A DNA stretch of 64,000 nt, from assembly GCA_963704835.1 (NCBI GenBank), contig CAVPHW010000003.1, positions 124,001 through 188,000 of the forward strand, written 5' to 3'. Shown here piece after piece: positions 25,255 through 34,411 of this stretch; within the stretch, counting starts at the first letter, position 1, and each line of letters starts with the position of its first letter. The notes below the pieces were generated by a model, which had not been told where the DNA came from, did not search any database, and was given only the letters and a program-made list of their open reading frames with translations. This DNA comes from GCA-2746605 sp963704835 (GTDB lineage: Bacteria > Bacteroidota > Ignavibacteria > Ignavibacteriales > Melioribacteraceae). A program made the translations under genes and the position numbers.

Positions 25255-25744
25255 TTGTTAATTCGTTTAATTTTACAAATTCATTTAAATTTTTGCCAGT
25301 CAGTCTTGTTAAAATCCATTCGTTTTTCAATTCAGCGCCAATACTTTTGTAAAAATCTATTGCTGGTTTGTTCCAGTCAAGGACAGACCACTCAAACCTT
25401 CCACAATTTCTATCCAATGCCAGTGTAGCCAAGTAAACTAACATTTTTTTTCCAACTCCTTTTCTTCTATGTTCCTGAAGAACAAATAAGTCTTCAAGAA
25501 ACAAACCCTTTTTACCTAAGAAGGTAGAGTAATTATAAAAGAAAATTGCAAACGCAATTGGAACTTCATCTAAGTAGCCTATAATTGCTTCAGCATTTCC
25601 ATTTAATGAGAGTAAAGTTTTTTCTAAATCTTCCTCCGTTGCAGTCACTTCTTCAGTTAAGTTCTCATATTCGGCTAATTTTTTAATAAAAGTTAATATT
25701 GTGGAAGCGTCTTTTGTAGTTGCAGATTTAATAGTGAAATTCAT
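25241..25744 (-). CDS. GNAT-family N-acetyltransferase (diamine/thialysine acetyltransferase-like)
   Basis: I place the start at the ATG at 25,744 (MNFTIKSATTKDASTILTFI), the normal GNAT beginning, instead of the ATG at 25,825, which would add a hydrophobic leader. The acetyl-CoA loop is LFVLQEHRRKGVGKKMLVYLA. The central FYNYSTFLGKKGLFLEDLF and late FEWSVLDWNKPAIDFYKSIGA match the spermidine/thialysine N-acetyltransferase group. The substrate is a small amine by family analogy only. It overlaps the MscS gene, so the two are probably coupled. Confidence 0.8.
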   Translation of the reverse strand: MNFTIKSATTKDASTILTFIKKLAEYENLTEEVTATEEDLEKTLLSLNGNAEAIIGYLDEVPIAFAIFFYNYSTFLGKKGLFLEDLFVLQEHRRKGVGKKMLVYLATLALDRNCGRFEWSVLDWNKPAIDFYKSIGAELKNEWILTRLTGKNLNEFVKLNELTNGND

Positions 25745-25874
25745 ATTGGTTGCTATGATATAGATTATTATTAAAATTTTATTACCTACGAAAACTACTA
25801 AAAAAAATGATAAATCTTTCTTCAATAAATGGATAGAATCTTGTTTATATTTGTTGAAACATCAAGGATACTTC

Positions 25875-26774
25875 TTGGATAAAACTGATTTCAGAGCCTA
25901 TTGGGCTTGGTTTTCTATCTGTATTGTTTGGGGTACAACATATTTAGCTATTAAAATTGGTGTAGAAGCAATGCCACCAATGATTTTTGCTGGATTCAGA
26001 TGGATTATTGCTGGTCCGGTATTACTCTCGATACTTCTCTTAAAAGGAATGAAGCTTCCTAAATTTGATGAACTAAAACGACTGATGTTAATTGGGGCCT
26101 TATTAATAGGATTTGCAAACGGATTTTTAGTATACGCTGAGCAGTGGATTCCAAGTGGATTAGCAAGTTTATTAATTACAACTTTGCCATTTTGGGTAGT
26201 TGGAATGGAATCATTTTTACCTTCTGGCCCAAAGTTTAATAAAGTAATTTTCTCAGGCTTAGTTGTCGGATTCATGGGTGTGTCACTAATTTTCATTAAT
26301 GATTTTGATTACCTAATAAAATCAGATTCTTTCTTAGGCATACTATGTATTATAGCTTCAATAATTGTATGGGCTTCTGGAAGTATTTATGCAAAGTATT
26401 CTAAGTTTGAATCAAATGCGTTTATGAGAGCGTCTATACAAATGATCACTGCCGGAGTGCTACAATTATTTGCGGGACTTATCTTGGGAGAATTTAATAA
26501 TTTTACAATCAATCAAAATGGTGCTTTAGCAATAGGTTACTTAATTATTTTTGGATCTTTTCTAGGTTATGTTTCCTACATTTATGCGATATCCGTTTTA
26601 CCAGTAGCATTTGTTTCAACTTATTCTTACATCAATCCTGTTATTGCTTTGTTTTTAGGATGGTTTTTTCTGGATGAAAAAATTAATTTATCAATTATTG
26701 TTGGCTCTTTAGTAATATTTAGTGGTGTTGCTTTGGTGCAATATGGCAATAGGAAAGTAAACAAAAAAGTATAG
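25875..26774 (+). CDS. EamA/DMT-superfamily transporter
   Basis: About ten membrane helices with two EamA repeats (AYWAWFSICIVWGTTYLAIKIG and LGILCIIASIIVWASGSIYAKY) mark a drug/metabolite transporter, a secondary carrier for amino acids or other metabolites. There is no ATG before the first helix. A TTG at 25,875 is preceded at 6 nt by AAGGA (25,864-25,868), a good ribosome binding site, so I choose it over TTG codons at 25,851 and 25,854. The end YGNRKVNKKV is a normal basic tail. The substrate is unknown. Confidence 0.85.
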   Translation: MDKTDFRAYWAWFSICIVWGTTYLAIKIGVEAMPPMIFAGFRWIIAGPVLLSILLLKGMKLPKFDELKRLMLIGALLIGFANGFLVYAEQWIPSGLASLLITTLPFWVVGMESFLPSGPKFNKVIFSGLVVGFMGVSLIFINDFDYLIKSDSFLGILCIIASIIVWASGSIYAKYSKFESNAFMRASIQMITAGVLQLFAGLILGEFNNFTINQNGALAIGYLIIFGSFLGYVSYIYAISVLPVAFVSTYSYINPVIALFLGWFFLDEKINLSIIVGSLVIFSGVALVQYGNRKVNKKV

Positions 26775-26825
26775 AGATTTGCTTAGTAATTATTAACAAG
26801 TATTACTCGATATTTAATCATAAAA

Positions 26826-27056
26826 CTAACCGAACCAATTTTCCGGTGCATCAGAAAAATGAGTTCGTTTTGCTTCAATCGATTTTGCTTTTAAAAAGTC
26901 TGCAGAAAAAGTGGACTTACTAATTTCGATGGGGGAAATTTTTGCAATGGGAATATTTGATTTTGTGATTATTATTTCATCCCCGCGAACTACCAAATCC
27001 ATCAACTGTGGTAACTTCTCTTGAGCAGATGCAATATTGAATTTTTGTTGATGCAT
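26826..27056 (-). CDS. orphan Phd/YefM-family antitoxin
   Basis: The 76-residue protein has the Phd/YefM fold sequence: FNIASAQEKLPQLMDLVVRGDEIIITKSNIPIAKISPIE, then a charged C-terminal tail (KRTHFSDAPENWFG) of the kind that neutralises a toxin. Such proteins bind DNA as dimers and repress their own operon. Neither side holds a toxin gene: a 142-bp spacer lies upstream, and the transporter gene downstream runs convergently. It may be an orphan, or pair with a toxin elsewhere. Confidence 0.75.
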   Translation of the reverse strand: MHQQKFNIASAQEKLPQLMDLVVRGDEIIITKSNIPIAKISPIEISKSTFSADFLKAKSIEAKRTHFSDAPENWFG

Positions 27057-27198
27057 TTTTAACCTATTATTTTTAATTGCGTTATAAAAAACAACTTAAG
27101 GTTTGCTTTAGGTATATAGCAATAAAACAAGACAAAATCAAGGATAAAAATAGTCTTTAATAATAAAATATTGTTTTTATGAAATGCCAATTGATTAA

Positions 27199-28341
27199 CT
27201 AAAAGTTCCATTTTAATCTAAAATAATAAAATTGGCCGTAATCACCCCATTCTGAAAGCGTCTCACCAATGAAAATTTGGCCTGATACAAATAAATAAAC
27301 ATCTTCATTTAGAGAAAACTCAACACTTGGACTTAAAAAGAATGAACCATCTGTTGGGTTAAAAATTGTGGCTAAGGAAGCATTTGTTAAAGGGGTAATT
27401 GGATATTGTATTTGACTGAAGACAGAGTATTTTGATGGAGATAGGTTTTTTGCGGAATAATCCAAATTGAATAAGTTATTAACTGACTGAGCTTTACCAA
27501 CTTTGCCGTCGCTGTTAAAAAGGAAATCTGCAGATATGAACAAACTATTGGCAAACATATAGTTGATGCCAAAGCTAGAAACTAGAATTTGTTTATCTGC
27601 TAGATTATTGTCCCTATTTCCGAAGTATGTTAGTTCTCCGGTAAAACCAGCAGTGTTAATGTTCCCACTCCAACCTGCTCCAAGTATGTAGTCTGATTCA
27701 GAAAATCCACCAAGAATCTGGAAATCATATTCCCACTTGTTAAATTGAAGTTTACTAGCAAAAGTTAAATCATTTTTATAATCCAATTTAGACACAACTT
27801 CAACCGAAGAAGCAAATCCTAAATAGTAGAGAATCCTTAAAGCATCACTTCCAGGTTTTTCCATATAGTCGAAGTTTATAAAGGATGAAGAATTGAAAAT
27901 ATCGTTTGGAGTCCAAACAGAATTTACACCCCAATTTATTCTTTGTCTTCCAATTTGTATTTCCAGTTTATCTATGGTGTAAATTAGATTTAAGCGATCA
28001 ATATTAGAATAAAGTACATAGGAATTATTGGAGGTTACCTCTTCGGTTAAATCAAAATAGCCAATATCACGAGTGGCAAACTCAGAATAGAATGGGACTA
28101 AACCAACAAACTGACCGTAGTCAAAAATGTTTCTTAAGCTTGACCGAAGAACAAGATTGTTTTTAGCATACCATGTGAAATTAAATCTATTGCTAATGGT
28201 GTTAGAAAATATCCATGATTGATTATTTGGTGCCCACACAGTTTGCATATTTTGCAAGTAGCCGTTAAACTCAATATTGGATTGAGCGAATGAACTCGAC
28301 CAAGAAAGGAAAATAAGTATTATTGTAATGTATTTTTTCAT
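27199..28341 (-). CDS. outer-membrane porin-like protein of a lipoprotein/ABC-export operon
   Basis: The 380 residues start with a signal peptide (ITIILIFLSWSSSFAQ) and continue as amphipathic strands rich in Tyr/Phe/Asn, ending in FYYFRLKWNF with a C-terminal Phe, typical for a barrel assembled by BAM. Segments such as LEIQIGRQRINWGVNSVWTPNDIF recall the DUF1302/porin-like group. It overlaps the ABC ATPase gene by 4 bp, so it belongs to the same operon as the FtsX-type permeases and the LolA-like protein. It may be the outer-membrane end of that export path. Confidence 0.7.
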   Translation of the reverse strand: MKKYITIILIFLSWSSSFAQSNIEFNGYLQNMQTVWAPNNQSWIFSNTISNRFNFTWYAKNNLVLRSSLRNIFDYGQFVGLVPFYSEFATRDIGYFDLTEEVTSNNSYVLYSNIDRLNLIYTIDKLEIQIGRQRINWGVNSVWTPNDIFNSSSFINFDYMEKPGSDALRILYYLGFASSVEVVSKLDYKNDLTFASKLQFNKWEYDFQILGGFSESDYILGAGWSGNINTAGFTGELTYFGNRDNNLADKQILVSSFGINYMFANSLFISADFLFNSDGKVGKAQSVNNLFNLDYSAKNLSPSKYSVFSQIQYPITPLTNASLATIFNPTDGSFFLSPSVEFSLNEDVYLFVSGQIFIGETLSEWGDYGQFYYFRLKWNF

Positions 28342-29024
28342 ATTACATTGTGATCGCTTACTACCTTTCCATCATCAAGTGTAATGAGCCTTCTTGCTCG
28401 TTCAATAACTCTGGAATCGTGAGTAGAAAAAATAAATGTGGTATTCTCTAATTCATTCAATTTTAGCATTATGTCTAACAAGTTATTTGTCGATTTGGAA
28501 TCTAGGTTAGCCGTTGGTTCATCAGCTAAGACAAATTTTGGTTTTGAAGCAAGAGCTCTAGCAACTGCAACTCTTTGCTGTTGACCACCGGAAAGCTTTC
28601 CAGGGCGATTATTTAGTCTATCACTTAATCCAATTTGTTCAAATAATTGTAAAACTCTTTCTTCTCTTTTCTCTTTAGAAATTCCCTGTAGCTGCATTAT
28701 AAATTCTACATTTTCTTTTGCAGTAAGAACAGGAACTAAGTTATATGCTTGAAAAACAAAACCAATATTTTTTAGTCTAAAATCAATAATATCTTTTGAT
28801 TTAAGCTTTGTTATGTTTGTGCCATTAACAATTACTTCACCGCTGGTTGGCGAATCTAACCCACCAATTAAATTTAGGAGAGTTGTTTTTCCGCAGCCTG
28901 ATGGACCAACAATCGCTGTAAATTCTCCCTCATTAAATTCTAATGAAACATTATTTAACGCATTTACCGGAATGGTTTCTTCATCATAAATTTTAGTTAA
29001 TTCGACTGTTTTAATAATACTCAT
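28338..29024 (-). CDS. ABC transporter ATPase of the LolD/MacB type
   Basis: The 228-residue ATPase has Walker A GPSGCGKTT, the Q-loop VFQAYNLVPVLTA, signature LSGGQQQRVAVARAL, Walker B FVLADEPTANLD and the switch His in FSTHDSRV. The pattern is that of LolD/MacB/FtsE-like proteins, which power mechanotransmission through FtsX-family permeases and do not carry substrate through the membrane themselves. Three FtsX-type permease genes lie upstream in the same operon. A role in lipoprotein release is likely given the LolA-like first gene. Confidence 0.9.
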   Translation of the reverse strand: MSIIKTVELTKIYDEETIPVNALNNVSLEFNEGEFTAIVGPSGCGKTTLLNLIGGLDSPTSGEVIVNGTNITKLKSKDIIDFRLKNIGFVFQAYNLVPVLTAKENVEFIMQLQGISKEKREERVLQLFEQIGLSDRLNNRPGKLSGGQQQRVAVARALASKPKFVLADEPTANLDSKSTNNLLDIMLKLNELENTTFIFSTHDSRVIERARRLITLDDGKVVSDHNVI

Positions 29025-29057
29025 TTTAATTTCCTGACTTTTTCATTATTACTGGCA

Positions 29058-30279
29058 CTAGTTTCTCATGGCTTTTAATACATCAAATTTTAAAATAAAA
29101 AATAATGGATAAATGATAGCAACAAAAGCGATTAAGATTATTGACAAAGTTTGATTTATAAACATTTCCGGATTTAGTACAAAAGGCATTAATGGTTCCG
29201 CTCCAACCATTTCCATTGATTTTGCAAATTCCCCCTTTAGCACAATAGGATTATGTGATAGATAAAGTAAAATTGGGAATGTGATAAGAACACCAATTAA
29301 AACAGCCACAAATCCTATCAGAATAGTTTCCCAGAAAACAACAGTAAGCAGTTTAAGTTTTTTCATTCCAATTGAGACCATAATTGCAAATTCCTTTCGT
29401 CTTTCCATCGTCATCATCATTACAGTCCCAAAGACTGCCAAAGCCAATTACTATATATAGAATTGATAGCATTATTTTTCCGCCAATCACTTTTGTATCA
29501 ACAAATTGAACTAATTCCTTATTCATTTCTTGCCAAGACATAACTTCATATTCATTACTAAAATTATTTTTTATCTCAGTTACAGTTTTATCTACTGCTT
29601 CAGCATCATTTAACATAATTGATATTGATGTCAGTCTATTTTCAGAAGCGTAAAAATATTGACATTCTTTTAATGGCATTAAAACTAATTGTTTATTTAA
29701 TTCAGGAATAGGGAGGTGGAGTATTCCTTTAATCTCGTATTGTGCTGCTGCGGTTACACCATGATATCCTTGTCCTAATAGAACAAGAGAATCACCAACA
29801 TCAACTTTTAGATAAGCAGCTAATTCTTCACCTATATTAATTGATTTGTCATTTGCTGAAAGAAATTCGCCTCGGATAATCCTTTTTGAATAATTATTTA
29901 ATTTGTCTTCTACTTCTGGAATTGTTCCAATTACCATTGCTCCTTTAGTGAGATGGCCAGATGAGGTTAGTGCAAATGATTCAAAGCGCTGAAGATAATT
30001 ACTAACATTCTCATTACTCTTCAAAATATTGATAATATTGTCAGTCACTAAAAAAGTTTCGTTTATTGTTTTATTTTCCCAATACCCGGCTTTATGGATT
30101 TGTATATATCCGGTTGACATTTTTACAGCGTTACTTATCATAGTTCCAAATGTTCCGATCTGCATAGATTTAGTAAACATTGAAAGAAAAATTGCCAGAA
30201 TTATTGAAAGCATGGTTAGGCCGGTTCTTTTTTTATTCCGCCAAATATTTCTCCATGCCATTTTTATTATTATATTCAT
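29058..30279 (-). pseudogene. FtsX/MacB-family permease, frameshifted (paralogue of 31,903-33,123)
   Basis: The first 280 or so residues read from 30,279 (MNIIIKMAWRNIWRNKKRTGLTML...ILYIVIGFG) and the rest in another frame to 29,058 (MMMTMERRKEFAIMVSIGMKKLK...FDVLKAMRN). The intact paralogue reads ILYIVIGFGVFGTIMMMTMERRKEF across this point. Removing one base near 29,436 restores GFGVFGTVMMM, so this is a single +1 insertion. It may be a true recent mutation or a sequencing error. Apart from it the gene is full length (about 406 codons) with four membrane helices. Confidence 0.85.
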
Positions 30280-30292
30280 AACTTATATAAAG

Positions 30293-31531
30293 TTAAACAT
30301 CTTGACGAATAGCCTCAGAGGGCTTTAATTTTAGTGCTTTTCTTGCTGGTAATATTGATGCAAACATTGCTGTAATAATTACTAGCGAGCCTATAAAAAA
30401 GTAGAAAAATAAGTCAAGCTCTGGTCTAACAAATGAACTGTATCCTATTGCGTTGAGCCCTTCAGCAACTGATGATAAATCAATTCCAGTTTTATAGGAT
30501 ATTGATATCATAATCCAGCTTAGGAATAAGCCTAATACTCCGCCGGTAATAGATAGAAATATTGTTTCCAGCATTATCATCAAAAAGACTCTAACTTTAC
30601 TCATGCCAATTGCCATCAGCATTCCAATTTCTCTTACTCTTTCCATTATTGCCATCAGCATAGTGTTTATTATTCCAAAACTTAAAGCAACAAGAATTAT
30701 AATCACAAAGATCATTGTAAATTGAAGGGTCATCTCATTTAACATTTTTAGAATTGGGTTTATCACACTCCAACTTCTGACGACTAATTTTTCATCTTTT
30801 ATTTCTTCACTAAAAATATTGCAAATTTTTGCATTGGCAACATCAGTAAAATCATTATGTTTTAGCAGTACAGCAATTTCGGAAGTATGGTTCTCAGGAA
30901 ATGAAATAAGGTTTGCCAATTCTTCCCATTTTACAAAAACATTTGCCTGATCGTAAATTGTATTATGGGTTTTAAAGATTCCAGCAACCTTAAAAGCACC
31001 ATTTGTTATATCCCCATTAAAATCCTGAGTTGTAAGAACAATTTTTGAATTTACTTTTACTTTAAGTTTTTCTGCTAACTTGTTTCCAATGACTACGGGA
31101 TTTCTCATTTTTGTATCAAAGTAGCTGCCATCAATTAATTTAGTATGTAAATCAGAAATTTTTTTTTCGCTCTCAGTATTAATACCATAAATAGTAACAC
31201 CGGTGCCTGAGTTTGCCGAACTAACCATAGCCATACTCGTAATTCTGCTAGCTGCAGCTTTAACTTCATCAATTTTTGAAATTTGGGATAATTTATCTGT
31301 AGGATTGGATATAGTATAAGTTATTTCATCATTAATTAAATATTTTGGATTATGTAACTGAATATTTGCAATCTCAGTCTGTATTGAGGCTCCGATCTGG
31401 AATTGAACCATTCCGTTTGAAAATGCGAGATAGAATAATCCACCAAGCAAACCAATAGTGATAGAAATAATTACGATTAAGCTTCGCAGTTTATTCCGCC
31501 AAACATTTTTCCAAGCAATGCTGAGTAACAT
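30293..31531 (-). CDS. FtsX/MacB-family permease (LolC/E-like)
   Basis: The 412-residue protein begins MLLSIAWKNVWRNKLRSLIVIISI, the standard N-terminus of this family. A periplasmic domain of about 230 residues follows, then three C-terminal helices (TMIFVIIILVALSFGIINTMLMAIMERVREIGMLMAIGMS, TIFLSITGGVLGLFLSWIMI, FFIGSLVIITAMFASILPA). It should act with the ATPase at 28,338 and the other permease in a LolCDE- or MacB-like machine. It is the more divergent of the three permeases. The gene begins just downstream of a 371-bp A/T-biased inverted-repeat spacer, which breaks the otherwise tight operon. Confidence 0.9.
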   Translation of the reverse strand: MLLSIAWKNVWRNKLRSLIVIISITIGLLGGLFYLAFSNGMVQFQIGASIQTEIANIQLHNPKYLINDEITYTISNPTDKLSQISKIDEVKAAASRITSMAMVSSANSGTGVTIYGINTESEKKISDLHTKLIDGSYFDTKMRNPVVIGNKLAEKLKVKVNSKIVLTTQDFNGDITNGAFKVAGIFKTHNTIYDQANVFVKWEELANLISFPENHTSEIAVLLKHNDFTDVANAKICNIFSEEIKDEKLVVRSWSVINPILKMLNEMTLQFTMIFVIIILVALSFGIINTMLMAIMERVREIGMLMAIGMSKVRVFLMIMLETIFLSITGGVLGLFLSWIMISISYKTGIDLSSVAEGLNAIGYSSFVRPELDLFFYFFIGSLVIITAMFASILPARKALKLKPSEAIRQDV

Positions 31532-31902
31532 TATATTTATTCTCCATAAATTCTACTATCAAAAGTCAAAAGCAAAAAAACAAAATGCAAATTTCAAATA
31601 AAATTCAAAAACCAAAAAACAAAAGTCAAAAAAAAGTAAAGACAAATATCAAAGAAAATTTAAAGCCAAACATATAAACAATTGAATAAATCATTTAAAT
31701 TTATATTAATCATAAAATCCTAATACTAAGATTTTTTGCATTCGTTAACATAATTTATAATCTAAATTTATACTTTTACACTATTATCTGATACTCTATC
31801 TTAGCTTATTTGTCTTTTGTAGCTTATTATTTGTTTGCAATTTGTCTTTAGCAATCTATTTGAAATTTGTTTTTTATTCTTTGTCTTTTATTTGTCCTTC
31901 CA
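31532..31902. repeat. 371-bp gene-free spacer with long imperfect inverted arms
   Basis: The left part (about 31,557-31,675) is dominated by CAAAAGTCAAAA / CAAATTTCAAAT words on the plus strand. The right part (about 31,790-31,896) holds the complementary words (TTTGTCTTTTG, ATTTGAAATTTG, TTTGTCTTTTATTTG). The exact match CAAATTTCAAAT against ATTTGAAATTTG anchors the arms. The region separates two permease genes of one operon, contains no ORF, and looks like a small non-coding repeat element. I see no terminal target duplication. Confidence 0.55.
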
Positions 31903-33123
31903 TCAGCTTCTCATAGCTTTTAATACATTAAATTTTAGAATTACATAAAGTGGATAAAATACTGCAACTATTGTAATTGCTATTACAGATAATGTTTGAT
32001 TGATAAAGATCATTGGGTTTATTGAAAAGGGTATAATAGGTTCTGCACCAAAAATTTCCATTGATTTTGCCAACTCTCCCGTAAGTGTAATAGGATTATT
32101 TGACAAGTATAGTAAGAATGGATATGACACTAATATTCCAATTATAATAGCAACAATCCCAATTAAGAAAGTTTCTAAAGCAACAACTTGTAGGATTTTA
32201 AACTTTTGCATTCCAATTGAAATCATTACTGCAAATTCTTTTCTTCTTTCCATTGTCATCATCATTATTGTACCGAATACACCAAAGCCAATTACAATGT
32301 ATAGAATCCCAAGCATTATAATTCCACCAACATTATCAGCTTCAATTGACTGAACCATTTCTCGATTCATTTCCTGCCAAGGCATAACTTCATATGAATC
32401 ATTCAGACCATTTTTAATAAATTCAATAGTTTCATCAATAGATTCGGGTTCTTCTAGCATCAGTGAAATTGATGTTAACCTATCTTCTGCTGCATAATAA
32501 TATTGCGCTGCCTTCAATGGGAGAATTACCAATTGATTATTTAGCTGTGGAATCGGTAGTTTTAATATACCTTTTATGGGATATTGCAAAGCCGCAGTGA
32601 CGCCCTGAAAACCTTGACCTAAAAGTATAAGAGAATCGCCAACACTAACATTTAAGTATTTAGCTAATTTTTCAGCCACCAAAATTGAATTATCTGAATG
32701 GGTTAAATATTTACCCTTGATAATTTTTTCTGAGTACTTATTCAGCTTTTCTTCCAACTCAGGAACTGTACCTATCACTAATGTTCCTTTTGTATATTTG
32801 CCCGAAGATGCAAGTGCAAAGGATTCTAATCGGGGAATCTTAAAAGTAATATTTTGATTTTTACCTAGTAGATTATTAAGTGAGTCAGCTTCAACAAATG
32901 TTTCGTTAATAGATTTATTTTCCCAATAATCTTTTTCATGAATTTGTATATATCCTGTAGTTAATTTAACGGCATTACTAATCATATTAGCATAAGAACC
33001 AACTTGCATAGATCTAGTTAATAGCGAAAGAAAGACTGCTAGAAAAATTGATAACATAGTAAGAATAGTTCTTTTCTTATTCCGCCAGATATTCCGCCAA
33101 GCCATTTTAACTAAAGTGTTCAT
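31903..33123 (-). CDS. FtsX/MacB-family permease (LolC/E-like), intact copy
   Basis: The 406 residues start MNTLVKMAWRNIWRNKKRTILTMLSI and end FNVLKAMRS. The N-terminal helix, a periplasmic domain of about 220 residues and three C-terminal helices (ILYIVIGFGVFGTIMMMTME, VALETFLIGIVAIIIGILVSYP, TLSVIAITIVAVFYPLYVIL) are complete. It is clearly the paralogue of the frameshifted gene at 29,058-30,279, so the operon arose partly by duplication. It starts 3 bp after the stop of the LolA-like gene. Role: permease half of a lipoprotein-release or macrolide-type exporter, by family. Confidence 0.9.
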   Translation of the reverse strand: MNTLVKMAWRNIWRNKKRTILTMLSIFLAVFLSLLTRSMQVGSYANMISNAVKLTTGYIQIHEKDYWENKSINETFVEADSLNNLLGKNQNITFKIPRLESFALASSGKYTKGTLVIGTVPELEEKLNKYSEKIIKGKYLTHSDNSILVAEKLAKYLNVSVGDSLILLGQGFQGVTAALQYPIKGILKLPIPQLNNQLVILPLKAAQYYYAAEDRLTSISLMLEEPESIDETIEFIKNGLNDSYEVMPWQEMNREMVQSIEADNVGGIIMLGILYIVIGFGVFGTIMMMTMERRKEFAVMISIGMQKFKILQVVALETFLIGIVAIIIGILVSYPFLLYLSNNPITLTGELAKSMEIFGAEPIIPFSINPMIFINQTLSVIAITIVAVFYPLYVILKFNVLKAMRS

Positions 33124-33126
33124 GCT

Positions 33127-33870
33127 TTATCTAATTTTCTTCATATTTTGCTGTGAAAAGAAACTAGCTGGAATTTCTTTATCAAATTCCATATTTACTA
33201 ATTTTAGAATAGTCTGGTTTCCTTCTTTATCAGCCGGAATCATTGTCAGTTTAGTAGGGAGATTTCTATTACCAACTTTTTCAATTTCTGTTCCATATTG
33301 TGTATTGATAAGAGTTTCAATTTCATCATAATATTCAGCTTTCAATTGATAGTAGTTCTCTTTATCAATCCACAACATTACTTTCCCCCAAACAATAGCG
33401 GCTTCCGGTTTTGGGATTAGTTCAATTTTGTAACAATCAAAACCTTCCAATGAATCTGAACCAATAACTTTATGATAATAATCTACAACAATTGAAGATT
33501 CCCTAAGCAGGTCATCATTTGTAAAATCTGAACCCATCCAGGATTGAGCCATCATTGATGGTGGAATTTTAATTATTTTATTAATTGATGGAACCCAATT
33601 CCACATTTCGTTTTCTCGTTTAAGAAACACTTGCCCTTTTTCTCGAGCCGGAGCTGTAATTAGTATCATGTAATAATCAATACCTTTTGACCAAACTTTC
33701 ATGGAAACTTCTCTTTTCCAATCTGGGCGTACTAACGTCATTGTATTTACACCTTGTGAAGTTTTACCTAAAGCAAGATCGTTGGCTTTTTTAACTATTT
33801 CTTTAGCACTTTGGGGGAAACTAAAAACGGGGAGGAATAGAAAAACAAATAAAACTCTAATAATTTTCAT
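33127..33870 (-). CDS. outer-membrane lipoprotein-sorting protein (LolA-like family)
   Basis: The 247-residue protein has a signal peptide (VLFVFLFLPVFSFPQ) followed by SAKEIVKKANDLALGKTSQGVNTMTLV and a beta-rich body (WKREVSMKVWSKGIDYYMILITAPAREKGQVFLKRENEMW). That pattern belongs to the periplasmic 'outer membrane lipoprotein-sorting protein' group related to LolA and RseB. It is first in an operon with FtsX-type permeases, a LolD-like ATPase and a barrel protein, so it may accept lipids or lipoproteins extracted by the ABC complex. The cargo is not visible from the sequence. Confidence 0.85.
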   Translation of the reverse strand: MKIIRVLFVFLFLPVFSFPQSAKEIVKKANDLALGKTSQGVNTMTLVRPDWKREVSMKVWSKGIDYYMILITAPAREKGQVFLKRENEMWNWVPSINKIIKIPPSMMAQSWMGSDFTNDDLLRESSIVVDYYHKVIGSDSLEGFDCYKIELIPKPEAAIVWGKVMLWIDKENYYQLKAEYYDEIETLINTQYGTEIEKVGNRNLPTKLTMIPADKEGNQTILKLVNMEFDKEIPASFFSQQNMKKIR

Positions 33871-34105
33871 GAGCCACCTTAAATTTACTGAATGGGCTAA
33901 TAAAATTAATAAAAATATAGGTAAGACTGAGCTTAATTGAAATTAATAAATGGAGAAGCTAATAATTTAAAAGAAATAATATAAACAAAGTAAGGCAGTG
34001 AGAGAGACTATTTATTTATGGGGATTATAATTTAATTTATGATCCCCACATTAACAGAAACACACAAATGAATAAAATTAGTTAGCTTTTTTAAGTCGGT
34101 AAAAT

Positions 34106-34294
34106 TCATTTACCTTTTTTAATGGTTGAAAACTTAAATGGAAAATAAGCAGGACAAAATCCCATAAAACTTGTAATAATTGGTAATATACCTACTAATC
34201 CCCACCAAGAGTCATTCAAATAGCCAATTATTAAGATTATTGCCCCTAAACTTATTCTTAAATTCTTGTCTAAACTGCCAATGTTTTTTTTCAT
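34106..34294 (-). CDS. DUF2892 small membrane protein
   Basis: The 62-residue protein has two hydrophobic helices (ISLGAIILIIGYL and WGLVGILPIITSFMGFCPAYFPF) and the DUF2892 motif G(F)CPAYxPFKFST. The family includes the membrane part of the rhodanese YgaP. Its starting MKKNIGSLDKNLR is shared with the paralogue at 61,381-61,575 in the redox cluster. Function is unknown, though the conserved Cys in GFCPAY suggests a thiol role (inference). No partner gene is adjacent. Confidence 0.8.
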   Translation of the reverse strand: MKKNIGSLDKNLRISLGAIILIIGYLNDSWWGLVGILPIITSFMGFCPAYFPFKFSTIKKGK

Positions 34295-34411
34295 AATTTA
34301 CCCCTTTTTTGTTTCAGTTATAAAATATACAAATATTGGTCAATAATTCTATTAATTCTAGAACTTTTTATTCGATTATACAATTAATAAAACTATAGAT
34401 GAGGATTTAAA

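Noticed and set aside
25745..25825. N-terminal extension of the GNAT enzyme to an ATG at 25,825
   Set aside because: The extra 27 residues form a hydrophobic leader not found in this cytoplasmic family; the ATG at 25,744 gives the normal start.
34019..34048. Hairpin TGGGGAT / ATCCCCA as a terminator
   Set aside because: The stem is only 7 bp with a 16-nt loop and no clear T-run on either strand; left uncalled.
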